A DNA stretch of 64,000 nt from Parvibaculum sp039680535 (GTDB lineage: Bacteria; Pseudomonadota; Alphaproteobacteria; Parvibaculales; Parvibaculaceae), in NCBI RefSeq assembly GCF_039680535.1, contig NZ_JBDKSS010000005.1, forward strand, positions 124,001 through 188,000, written 5' to 3'. Below, one piece after another: positions 8,367 to 15,559 of this stretch (positions within the stretch are counted from its first letter, which is position 1; every line of letters begins with the position of its first letter). The notes below the pieces were generated by a model. That model made no database searches. It was not told the DNA's origin and saw nothing but the letters and a program-made list of their open reading frames with translations. A program made the translations under genes and the position numbers.

Positions 8367-8816
8367 ATGCTACGCTTGTCCAAGAAGACGTGGCTCGCGC
8401 TTGAAGCGGTGGTCGATGTCGCGATCAATGCGCGGCCCGACCCGGTGCAGTCGAAGGAAATCACCAAGCGGCAGGGTATTCCGCAGCGCTATCTCGAACA
8501 GGTGATGCAGCAGCTCGTCCATGCCGGCATCCTCAAAGGCGTGCGCGGTCCGCGCGGCGGCTACCGGCTTGCCCGCGAGCGGCGCCGCATCACGGTGGGC
8601 GAGGTCGTGCGCGTCGTCGGCGCCATGGAGTCCGCCGACGATCCGGTGACGACAGGCCCTTCCGAGCTTGGCGAGCGCGTCATTGCGCCGCTCTGGGAGG
8701 AAGTGCAGAGGGATTTGATGGAGCGCCTGGAGAAGATCACAATTGACGATCTTTGCCGCAGGGCCGAAAGCGCGACCGCCGCAAGCGAAGCGCCAGCCGC
8801 CGATTTCACGATCTGA
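8367..8816 (+). CDS. Rrf2-family transcriptional regulator, probably cysteine/sulfur related
   Basis: Winged-helix Rrf2 protein of 149 residues with the usual N-terminus (LRLSKKTWLALEAVVDVA) and wing motif GVRGPRGGYRLAR. It lacks the three clustered cysteines that hold the Fe-S cluster of IscR, NsrR and RirA; the only Cys is near the end (DDLCRRA). In this it resembles CymR-type members, which sense sulfur status through partner proteins. It lies 24 bp upstream of cysK in the same direction, which supports a role in sulfur control. The exact ligand is unknown. Confidence 0.85.
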   Translation: MLRLSKKTWLALEAVVDVAINARPDPVQSKEITKRQGIPQRYLEQVMQQLVHAGILKGVRGPRGGYRLARERRRITVGEVVRVVGAMESADDPVTTGPSELGERVIAPLWEEVQRDLMERLEKITIDDLCRRAESATAASEAPAADFTI

Positions 8817-8840
8817 ACGCAGACCAAGCAGGAGCCCAAC

Positions 8841-9803
8841 ATGAGCGAAGCGAAGAAAGTGCCCGGCCGTGGCCGGACTTACGACAACATCATCGAGACC
8901 ATTGGCGATACGCCGCTCGTCCGGCTCAATCGCCTGGCGAAAGAGGCTGGTGCCGTTGCCGACATCTTCCTCAAGCTCGAATTCTTCAACCCGCTGGCCA
9001 GCGTCAAGGACCGCATTGGCGCCGCGATGATCGAGGCGCTGGAGGCCCAGGGCAAGATCAGGCAGGACACCGTCATCATTGAGCCGACCTCCGGCAATAC
9101 CGGCATCGCGCTCGCCTTCGTCTGCGCGGCCAAGGGCTACAAGCTGATCCTCTGCATGCCGGAAAGCATGTCGATTGAGCGCCGCAAGATGCTCGCCCTG
9201 CTCGGCGCGCAGATCGAGCTGACGCCCGCCGAAAAGGGCATGAAGGGCGCCATCGCCCGCGCCGAGGAGCTGATGCGCGAACACCCGAATTCGGTCAGCC
9301 CCCAGCAGTTCGACAACCCGGCCAATCCCGAAATCCACCGCCGCACCACGGCCGAGGAAATCTGGAACGACACGCATGGCAAGGTCGATGCGGTGATCTC
9401 GGGCGTCGGCACTGGCGGCACCTTCACCGGCATCGGTTCTGTGCTGAAGCCGCGCAAGCCCGGCTTCCGCATGATCGCGGTCGAGCCGGAAGACAGCCCC
9501 GTGCTTTCCGGCGGCCAGCCCGGCCCGCACAAGATTCAGGGCATCGGCGCCGGCTTTGTCCCGGGCAACCTCGACCGCACGCTGATCGACGAAGTCATCA
9601 CGATCGGCAATGAAACCGCCTTCGAAACGGCCCGCAAGGCCGCGAAGCTCGAGGGTATTCCTTGCGGCATTTCCTCGGGCGCGGCCATTGCGGCGGCCCT
9701 TGAGGTCGGAACGCGACCGGACATGAAGGGCAAGACCATCGTCGCCATCATTCCGTCTTTTGCGGAACGTTATCTCTCGACAGCGCTTTTCGACGGGCTA
9801 TAA
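8841..9803 (+). CDS. cysK: Cysteine synthase A (O-acetylserine sulfhydrylase)
   Basis: PLP enzyme making L-cysteine from O-acetylserine and sulfide. The PLP lysine is in NPLASVKDRIG, the substrate loop is PTSGNTGIAL, and the phosphate-binding loop is GVGTGGTFTG; the 320 residues fit the family. Start ATG 8841 follows AGCAGGAG. It is probably in an operon with the Rrf2 regulator. Confidence 0.95.
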   Translation: MSEAKKVPGRGRTYDNIIETIGDTPLVRLNRLAKEAGAVADIFLKLEFFNPLASVKDRIGAAMIEALEAQGKIRQDTVIIEPTSGNTGIALAFVCAAKGYKLILCMPESMSIERRKMLALLGAQIELTPAEKGMKGAIARAEELMREHPNSVSPQQFDNPANPEIHRRTTAEEIWNDTHGKVDAVISGVGTGGTFTGIGSVLKPRKPGFRMIAVEPEDSPVLSGGQPGPHKIQGIGAGFVPGNLDRTLIDEVITIGNETAFETARKAAKLEGIPCGISSGAAIAAALEVGTRPDMKGKTIVAIIPSFAERYLSTALFDGL

Positions 9804-9843
9804 AAACCCGGTTTCAAGTTTCAGTACTCGGGCGCGCGGAAGA

Positions 9844-10833
9844 ATGTTGCAAAAGTTCGGTCTCGATTGGTTTCTGCTCGCCCTCGTTTTCGTCGTCGCC
9901 GCCGCTGCCTTGTGGTCGGCGCCGGGTGTTACGGGCGGCCCACTCCACGTGGAGTGGGTCGCGAAGTACGGCCTCGTGGTCGTCTTCTTTCTCTACGGAT
10001 TGACGCTGTCGCCGGAGAAAATGCGGGCGGGCCTCACCCGCTGGAAGGTGCATGTCACAGTCCAGCTCGGGACCTTCGTGCTCTTCCCGATCGTCGTCCT
10101 GATCGCCGGCTATTTCCTCAAGGACGCCTTCCCGCCTGAAGTCTGGCTCGGCTTTTTCTACATCGCCGCGCTTCCAAGCACCGTTTCCTCTTCCGTCGCC
10201 ATGACCTCGCTGGCGCGCGGTAATGTGCCGGTCGCCATCTTCAATGCGACGCTCTCGGCTTTTCTCGGCGTATTCATCACGCCGCTGCTCATGGCCTGGT
10301 ACATGCACTCGACCGGTCAGTCGCTGCCGCTGGAAAGCGTCATCACCAAGGTCGTGCTGCTCGTTCTGGTGCCCACGGCAGTCGGCCAGATCGCCCATCG
10401 CTGGCTTTCCGAATGGGCCAAGCGCAACGGCTCATGGCTGAAGATCTGCGACCGCGCGGTCATTCTCGCGATCGTCTACAACTCCTTCTGCGACTCCATC
10501 AGCGCAGGCATCTGGAGCAGTCATGACGCTTCGCTTCTCGTCGGCATGATTGCCGGCGTGATCGTTCTGTTCTTCATCATCTACGAGCTGCTGAAGATTC
10601 CATCGAAGCTGATCGGCCTCGACCGGGAAGACACGATCGCCTGCCTCTTCTGCGGCTCGAAAAAGTCGCTGGCGACGGGCGTTCCGCTGTCGAAGGTCAT
10701 GTTCGGCGCCACACCGGCGCTCGGCCTCATCATCGCGCCGCTGATGCTCTTTCACTTCTTCCAGCTGCTGATCGTGAGCGTGATCGCAAGCCGCTATTCG
10801 CGCGATCCGATCACCGAGCCCGCCAAGGCCTGA
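9844..10833 (+). CDS. Bile acid:sodium symporter family transporter (YfeH-type)
   Basis: Integral membrane protein of 329 residues with 9-10 hydrophobic segments, starting with FLLALVFVVAAAALW. Features of the SBF-like subgroup are present: a GLTLSPEKM loop after helix 2, AALPSTVSSSVAMTSLARGN, and FCGSKKSLATGVPL in the second half. These transporters move organic anions with Na+; the substrate here is not evident. It begins 40 bp after cysK and could be co-transcribed, perhaps exporting a sulfur-related metabolite, but that is inference from position only. Confidence 0.85.
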   Translation: MLQKFGLDWFLLALVFVVAAAALWSAPGVTGGPLHVEWVAKYGLVVVFFLYGLTLSPEKMRAGLTRWKVHVTVQLGTFVLFPIVVLIAGYFLKDAFPPEVWLGFFYIAALPSTVSSSVAMTSLARGNVPVAIFNATLSAFLGVFITPLLMAWYMHSTGQSLPLESVITKVVLLVLVPTAVGQIAHRWLSEWAKRNGSWLKICDRAVILAIVYNSFCDSISAGIWSSHDASLLVGMIAGVIVLFFIIYELLKIPSKLIGLDREDTIACLFCGSKKSLATGVPLSKVMFGATPALGLIIAPLMLFHFFQLLIVSVIASRYSRDPITEPAKA

Positions 10834-10837
10834 CGCC

Positions 10838-11323
10838 TCAGCCGGCGCGGACGGGCCTCGGCAGCGTCTCGTCGCCGGCGCCAGGCCCCGCCTCGACGCG
10901 AATATCGCGCGCCTGCACCGGCTCGCCGCATTCCGAGCAGACGACCACACCGTCCATCACCTTGCCGCATGTCTTGTGCACGCGGACGAGGGGCGCGCCT
11001 TCAGCGCCTGCCATGTAGCGGTCGCCCCATTGCACCAGTCCAAGGATCGCGGGGTAGAGATCGAGGCCCTTTTCCGTGAGGCGGTATTCCTCGCGGCGGG
11101 GACGTTCCTGATAGGCGTGCTTGGCGAGGACGCCCGCCTCGGCAAGCTTCTTCAGCCGGTCGGCCAGCACATGCCTGGCGATGCCAAGGCGCGCCTCGAA
11201 TTCCTCGAAGCGGCGCATTCCCAGAAAACATTCGCGCAAGACCATCAGCGTCCAGCGGTCGCCGACCACCGAAAGCGTGCGGGCGAGCGAGCAATGCTCG
11301 CGGTCCAGATCTTCCCAGCGCAT
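10838..11323 (-). CDS. HxlR-family winged-helix transcriptional regulator
   Basis: Predicted 161-residue regulator. Family marks are the near N-terminal cysteine (REHCSLART), VVGDRWTLMVLRECFLGMRRFEEF, and the recognition region ARHVLADRLKKLAEAGVL. The C-terminal extension has C-x10-C-x2-C (HKTCGKVM..VVCSECGEPV), which looks like a small metal or redox knuckle. It is divergent from the thioesterase gene, with two similar inverted repeats in the 92-bp gap, so autoregulation and control of that neighbour are likely. Confidence 0.9.
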   Translation of the reverse strand: MRWEDLDREHCSLARTLSVVGDRWTLMVLRECFLGMRRFEEFEARLGIARHVLADRLKKLAEAGVLAKHAYQERPRREEYRLTEKGLDLYPAILGLVQWGDRYMAGAEGAPLVRVHKTCGKVMDGVVVCSECGEPVQARDIRVEAGPGAGDETLPRPVRAG

Positions 11324-11328
11324 GACCC

Positions 11329-11342
11329 GTTCTCCTTTGAAC
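11329..11342. promoter_or_regulatory. Candidate HxlR operator 1
   Basis: Inverted repeat GTTC-TCCTTT-GAAC, beginning 6 bp from the start codon of the HxlR gene. It closely resembles the second repeat at 11360-11376, suggesting two copies of one operator. Confidence 0.55.
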
Positions 11343-11353
11343 AGGAGATTACC

Positions 11354-11376
11354 TTGACAGGTTCTCTTTTGGAACC
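11354..11376 (+). promoter_or_regulatory. Consensus -35 element followed by candidate HxlR operator 2
   Basis: A perfect TTGACA (11354-11359) facing the thioesterase gene is followed directly by the inverted repeat GGTTC-TCTTTTG-GAACC (11360-11376). The repeat fills the spacer where RNA polymerase would bind, the classic place for repression. The -10 (about 11377-11382, CACTTT) is weak. Confidence 0.55.
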
Positions 11377-11415
11377 CACTTTCGGCCGGTATTCTTGTCC
11401 TGGGGAGTGTGCGCC

Positions 11416-12192
11416 ATGAACGTCATCGACACAAAACTGGAGCCGGTTTTCACGCGCGACGGCACCTTTTGGCAGCCGCATGTGGAGGCGGCAGGGGCCT
11501 TCCGCGGCCTTCATGGCGGCGCGGTCTCCGGCCTTCTCGTGGCGGCGATGGAAGAGCGCGCCCGCGAAGAGGATTGGGGCCAGGCCATGACCGCCTCCGT
11601 GCTGATCCTGCGCCCAGCGCCGCTCGAAAAGCTCGAAACGAAGATCGAGGTGCTGCGCTCCGGCGGGCGCGTCGCCATGCTCGAAGCGACGCTCCGGGCA
11701 GACGGCAAGCTCATCGCAAAGGCCTCCGCCGCATTCGTGAAGCCGATCTCGCTGCCGGAACTCAACCGCGTCGCGGCGGCACCCGCGCCGTTCGATCCCT
11801 CCGCGCTTCCCATCTGGGGTGCGCGCGGCCCGCAATCGCGCACGACCTTTTTCGACGCGCTCGACGTCCGCGACGATGGCAATGGCACGAAGTGGGGCCG
11901 GATGAAGCGGCCCATGGTGCCTTTCGAGGCGCCGCTCGCAAACGTCTTCGCCTTTGCCGACAATGGCACGCCCTACTGGCTTTCAGGCACCGAGTTCTGG
12001 CCGCCGCGCTGGGGCTTTCCCAATATCGATGTCGTGGTTCATATCTCTCGTCCGCCTGTCGGCCGCTGGATCGGCGTGACGCCGGAATCCGACTGGCGGG
12101 ACAACGGGCTCGGCCTCACGGACTCGAAGCTTTATGATGAGAGAGGCCCGATCGGCCGCGCCTGCCAGACGGTGGTGCTGACGCCGCACTGA
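11416..12192 (+). CDS. Acyl-CoA thioesterase-like protein (double hotdog, TesB-like)
   Basis: 258-residue protein with two hotdog-like halves. The N-terminal half has FRGLHGGAVSGLLVAAMEE and the C-terminal half has PLANVFAFADNG and the strand VVVHISRPPVGRWIGV, the pattern of the TesB-like (4HBT_3) thioesterase superfamily. The enzymes hydrolyse acyl-CoA thioesters; the chain-length preference cannot be read. ATG 11416 is chosen for TGGGGAG upstream. It is divergent from the HxlR regulator, which probably controls it. Confidence 0.8.
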   Translation: MNVIDTKLEPVFTRDGTFWQPHVEAAGAFRGLHGGAVSGLLVAAMEERAREEDWGQAMTASVLILRPAPLEKLETKIEVLRSGGRVAMLEATLRADGKLIAKASAAFVKPISLPELNRVAAAPAPFDPSALPIWGARGPQSRTTFFDALDVRDDGNGTKWGRMKRPMVPFEAPLANVFAFADNGTPYWLSGTEFWPPRWGFPNIDVVVHISRPPVGRWIGVTPESDWRDNGLGLTDSKLYDERGPIGRACQTVVLTPH

Positions 12193-12250
12193 TCGCGGGC
12201 GGCATTGACAGCGCGCCCTCCGCATGGCGCAAAGGGGGCGGAGAACAGAA

Positions 12251-13054
12251 ATGCCGCTATCAGATGCCCAGCTCGAACGCTATGCCCGCCACATCGTCCT
12301 CAAGGAGATCGGCGGGCCCGGCCAGCAGAAACTTCTCAACGCCCGCGTGCTCGTCATCGGCGCGGGCGGGCTCGGCGCGCCATGCCTCATGTATCTGGCG
12401 GCGGCGGGCGTCGGCACGCTCGGTATCGTCGATCACGACACGGTGTCGCTGTCCAATCTGCAACGCCAGATCATTCACGACACCGGCAATGTCGGGCGGC
12501 CCAAGGTCGAGAGCGCGAGCGAAAGCCTCGCCCGCATCAATCCCGATGTGAAGGTCGAAGCGCATCAACTCAAGCTCAACGCCGCCAACGCGCTCGACAT
12601 CATCTCGCGCTACGACATCGTGGCCGATGGCTGCGACAATTTCCCGACACGCTTTCTCGTCAACGATGCCTGCCATCTGGCGAAGGTGCCGCTCGTTTCC
12701 GGCGCCGTCGGCCCCTTCGAGGGACAGATTGCAACCTTCAGGTCCTATGAGCGCGACGCAGAGGGAAAGCCCCTTGCCAATTATCGCGATCTCGTCGGCG
12801 AAGCGCCGCCGCCCGGCAGCATTCCGGCCTGCGAGGAAACAGGCGTGCTGGGCGCGCTTACGGGCGTCATCGGCTCGATGATGGCGCTCGAAGTCATCAA
12901 GGAAATCACCGGCGCCGGAACGAGCCTTGCCGGACGGCTGCTCATCTATGACGCGCTCGATACGCGCTTCCGCACCGTGCGCCTTCCGCACGATCCCAGG
13001 AACCCGCTTTCGGGCGACAATCCCTCGATCAGGGATTTGAGCGCACACGCCTGA
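12251..13054 (+). CDS. MoeB/ThiF/HesA-family E1-like adenylyltransferase lacking the zinc cysteines
   Basis: 267-residue enzyme that would adenylate the C-terminal Gly of a ubiquitin-like sulfur carrier (MoaD or ThiS type). The nucleotide-binding GAGGLGAPCLMYLAAAGVG, DHDTVSLSNLQRQI, and the catalytic-Cys region PPPGSIPACEETGVLG are clear. The CxxC pairs that bind zinc in MoeB are missing: the first is replaced by NYRDL before GEAPPPGS, and no second pair occurs near the C-terminus. Start 12251 follows GGGGGCGGAG. The sulfur-carrier partner is not in the window. Confidence 0.88.
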   Translation: MPLSDAQLERYARHIVLKEIGGPGQQKLLNARVLVIGAGGLGAPCLMYLAAAGVGTLGIVDHDTVSLSNLQRQIIHDTGNVGRPKVESASESLARINPDVKVEAHQLKLNAANALDIISRYDIVADGCDNFPTRFLVNDACHLAKVPLVSGAVGPFEGQIATFRSYERDAEGKPLANYRDLVGEAPPPGSIPACEETGVLGALTGVIGSMMALEVIKEITGAGTSLAGRLLIYDALDTRFRTVRLPHDPRNPLSGDNPSIRDLSAHA

Positions 13055-13114
13055 AGCCCTGCAGCCAGCCCGAAAGATCGCGCTTTCGCGCGAGGCAGGG
13101 ATGGATTGCGAAAA

Positions 13115-14107
13115 TTACATGATTGCCGGGATCACCCGGTCGGGCGGACGGTGACCGTCCATGAAGGTCTTGATGTTGACGATGACCTTGCCGCCCATCT
13201 CGACGCGGCCTTCGATGGTGGCCGAACTCATGTGCGGAAGCAGGACCACATTGTCGAGGCCGAGGAGACGCGGATTGACCTTGGGCTCCTGCTCGAACAC
13301 GTCGAGGCCGGCGCCTGCGATTTCTCCGGCCTCCAGCGCCCGGGCGAGCGCATTCTCGTCGATCACCTCGCCGCGTGCGGTGTTGACGATATAGCTGTCG
13401 GGCCGCATCAGCTTCAGACGCCGGGCATTCACAAGGTGATAGGTCGCTGGCGTATGCGGACAGTTGACCGAGACGATATCGACCTTGGAAAGCATCAGGT
13501 CGAGGCTTTCCCAATAGGTCGCTTCGAGTTCCTTCTCGATCACGGCATTGGCGGGCTTGCGGTTGTGGTAATGGATCTCGAGACCGAAGGCGCGGGCGCG
13601 ACGCGCCACCGCCTGCCCGATCCGGCCCATGCCGATGATGCCGAGACGCTTGCCGAAGATGCGGCGGCCGAGCATCCATGTCGGCGACCAGCCCGGCCAT
13701 TCTCCATTGTGGTCGCGCAGATAACGCGCACCGTCCGCGAGGCGGCGCGGCACGGCGAGGATCAGCGCCATGGTCATGTCGGCGGTATCTTCGGTGAGCA
13801 CGCCGGGCGTATTCGTGACCGTAATGCCGCGGCGGCGCGCCGTCTCGACGTCGATATTGTCGACGCCGGTGCCGAACTGCGCGATGAGGCGGAGCTGCGG
13901 GCCGACCTGCGCCAGCACCTTCGCGTCGATCCGGTCGGTGACGGTGGGGACGAGCACATCGGCCTCGCGCACGGCGGCGACGAGTTCCGCCGTCGTCATC
14001 GGATGGTCGTCGCTGTTCAGTCGGACATTGAAGAGCTCGTCCATGCGCGCCTCGATGACTTCGGGGAGCTTTCTGGTGACGATGACGAGCGGCTTCTTCT
14101 GGGTCAT
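13115..14107 (-). CDS. D-isomer-specific 2-hydroxyacid dehydrogenase (glyoxylate/hydroxypyruvate reductase-like)
   Basis: NAD(P)H-dependent reductase of 330 residues. The Rossmann motif is GIIGMGRIGQAVARRARAF (about residue 157), with catalytic Arg in NTARGEVID, Glu in FEQEPKVN and His in LLPHMSSAT. These fit the glyoxylate/hydroxypyruvate reductase branch; the exact substrate is open. It is convergent with the MoeB-like gene and divergent from the SH3 gene. Confidence 0.9.
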   Translation of the reverse strand: MTQKKPLVIVTRKLPEVIEARMDELFNVRLNSDDHPMTTAELVAAVREADVLVPTVTDRIDAKVLAQVGPQLRLIAQFGTGVDNIDVETARRRGITVTNTPGVLTEDTADMTMALILAVPRRLADGARYLRDHNGEWPGWSPTWMLGRRIFGKRLGIIGMGRIGQAVARRARAFGLEIHYHNRKPANAVIEKELEATYWESLDLMLSKVDIVSVNCPHTPATYHLVNARRLKLMRPDSYIVNTARGEVIDENALARALEAGEIAGAGLDVFEQEPKVNPRLLGLDNVVLLPHMSSATIEGRVEMGGKVIVNIKTFMDGHRPPDRVIPAIM

Positions 14108-14244
14108 GCGCGGAACGCCTGGTCGCTACGAAACATGTTGCTAGAGCCTGCGCCGGCGCAAGCTCTGCCTGCCTCTTGTCTAGCAGAGGGCGAGGGCGCG
14201 GACAAAGCTGTTCTCGCGCCTTTCCACAATGCTCCCATCCCGCC

Positions 14245-14273
14245 TTGACCCGGTCGCTGCGCCCTTGTCATAA
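14245..14273 (+). promoter_or_regulatory. Predicted promoter of the SH3-domain gene
   Basis: TTGACC (14245-14250), a 17-bp spacer, and TCATAA (14268-14273). The expected transcript start near 14281 leaves about 10 nt before the AGGGGAA ribosome site, which fits a start at 14304 rather than at the downstream GTG. Confidence 0.55.
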
Positions 14274-14303
14274 AGGTGCAAGGTCACGCAAGGGGAAGCA
14301 GCC

Positions 14304-14939
14304 ATCATCGCCACTCACCGGCCTCATCGACATGACGTCGGCTCCGTCCTTCGCAAGGCCGGAGGCGTGGCCCTGTGCCTGTTGCTGGGCGCCGCTCTCT
14401 CTCCCGCAGAGGCCAAGACTGCAAAGACGGAAAAACCCGCCGCCGCGCAGCAGATCCTGCCGCCCGAGTCCGCAGCCGCGACGCCGCCGAAGCGCATGAC
14501 CGGCCCGACCTCGGGTCTGCCGGTGCCGCGCTTCGTCAGCCTCAAATCCGGCCGCATCAACGTCCGGCGCGGGCCCGGCGACGATTATCCGATCGAATGG
14601 GTCTTCGAAAAAAAGGGCCTGCCCGTCGAGATCACGGCGGAGTCCGATCGCTGGCGCCGCATTCGTGACCGCGAGGGCGATGTCGGCTGGGTCTGGCATT
14701 CGATGCTCGACGGACGCCGTACCGCCATCGTCGAAAACAGGACGGGCAAGGGCGAGCCCGTCGCGCTGCTCACCGAACCCAATCCGAACGCAGGCATCGT
14801 CGCCTATGCGGAGCCGGGCGTCATCGCGCAGATCAAGGCCTGCAAGGCCGCCTGGTGTGAGCTGAAGGCCAGCGGCTATGAAGGCTGGGTTGAACGCGGG
14901 TCGATCTGGGGCACCTATTCCGGCGAAGACTTCGAATAG
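14304..14939 (+). CDS. Exported SH3-domain protein, apparently with a non-canonical ATC start
   Basis: Secreted or periplasmic protein with two bacterial SH3-like repeats (GRINVRRGPGDDYPIEWVF and EPVALLTEPNPNAGIVAYAE) that may bind peptidoglycan. No ATG, GTG or TTG exists in frame between the upstream TAA (14271) and GTG 14367. From GTG the signal peptide would lack a charged N-region and the SD would be 1 nt away. Initiation at ATC 14304 (or 14307), 6-9 nt after AGGGGAA, gives a full signal peptide with a basic HRPHRH..RK region before VALCLLLGAAL. Protein family is sure, the start is inference. Confidence 0.75.
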   Translation: MIATHRPHRHDVGSVLRKAGGVALCLLLGAALSPAEAKTAKTEKPAAAQQILPPESAAATPPKRMTGPTSGLPVPRFVSLKSGRINVRRGPGDDYPIEWVFEKKGLPVEITAESDRWRRIRDREGDVGWVWHSMLDGRRTAIVENRTGKGEPVALLTEPNPNAGIVAYAEPGVIAQIKACKAAWCELKASGYEGWVERGSIWGTYSGEDFE

Positions 14940-14943
14940 CGCG

Positions 14944-15537
14944 TTACGCGAAATCCGCCGCCAGAGCCGCGCGGGTGTCGGGCGACAGAAGCGCCATGTG
15001 TCCGTAATTCGGATGTGCGATGGCGATGATCACCTGCGTTGCCGGATCGCGGAACTTCTCGATCTCCTGCAGCTTGAACGGGAAATGCAGGAAGTGAACC
15101 GATGACGTCTTGCCGTCCGACTTGGTGCGCTCGACATCGCCTTCCGGCACTGCCGTCACCCGCAAGCCGCCGACATCGATATAGATGTGATCCTCGACGC
15201 CGGTGAGGCGGCGGAGTTCCTTGTCGCGGCGCACCTCGTCGTCGATCTCAAACATCAGCGTCGCGACGAGTTCGTCCCCCTTGGGGATCAGCGGATTATA
15301 AGCGGCCAGCTCGTCGGCAATCTGCTCCTCGCCGCCCTTCTCGATGTAGAGCATCTCGTGGGTCTGCTGGAACATCGTGTCGTAGTTCTCGAAGTAGAAG
15401 GTCGCGTAAGGCCCAACAGCAACGCGGCGGTTCTTCTTCAGCGCGGTGATCGCGGCGCGCCGTTCCTTGCGCTCGCGCGCATAGGTCTCGGGAGCGAGAA
15501 TGTCGCTGCGTTCAATGATGCGTCTGGATGCAGGCAT
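14944..15537 (-). CDS. DUF3501 family protein
   Basis: 197-residue cytoplasmic protein beginning MPASRRIIERSDILAPETYA, with a conserved core RRVAVGPYATFYFENYDTMFQQ and HEMLYIEKGG and a C-terminal HFPF..AIAHPNYGHMA. This is the DUF3501 pattern; no catalytic role is known to me. ATG 15537 follows TGGAGCG. It is the third gene after rubrerythrin and the Fe-S oxidoreductase, a trio I recall as recurring in other aerobic bacteria, so it probably serves the same peroxide/iron response. It may bind metal through its conserved His/Tyr residues, which is speculation. Confidence 0.85.
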   Translation of the reverse strand: MPASRRIIERSDILAPETYARERKERRAAITALKKNRRVAVGPYATFYFENYDTMFQQTHEMLYIEKGGEEQIADELAAYNPLIPKGDELVATLMFEIDDEVRRDKELRRLTGVEDHIYIDVGGLRVTAVPEGDVERTKSDGKTSSVHFLHFPFKLQEIEKFRDPATQVIIAIAHPNYGHMALLSPDTRAALAADFA

Positions 15538-15559
15538 TTGTTCGCTCCACTTCTTGTTC

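Noticed and set aside
11329..11376. Possible LexA-type sites (GTTC repeats)
   Set aside because: Alphaproteobacterial SOS boxes are direct repeats GTTC-N7-GTTC; here the arms are inverted (GTTC..GAAC), and the neighbours are not SOS genes.
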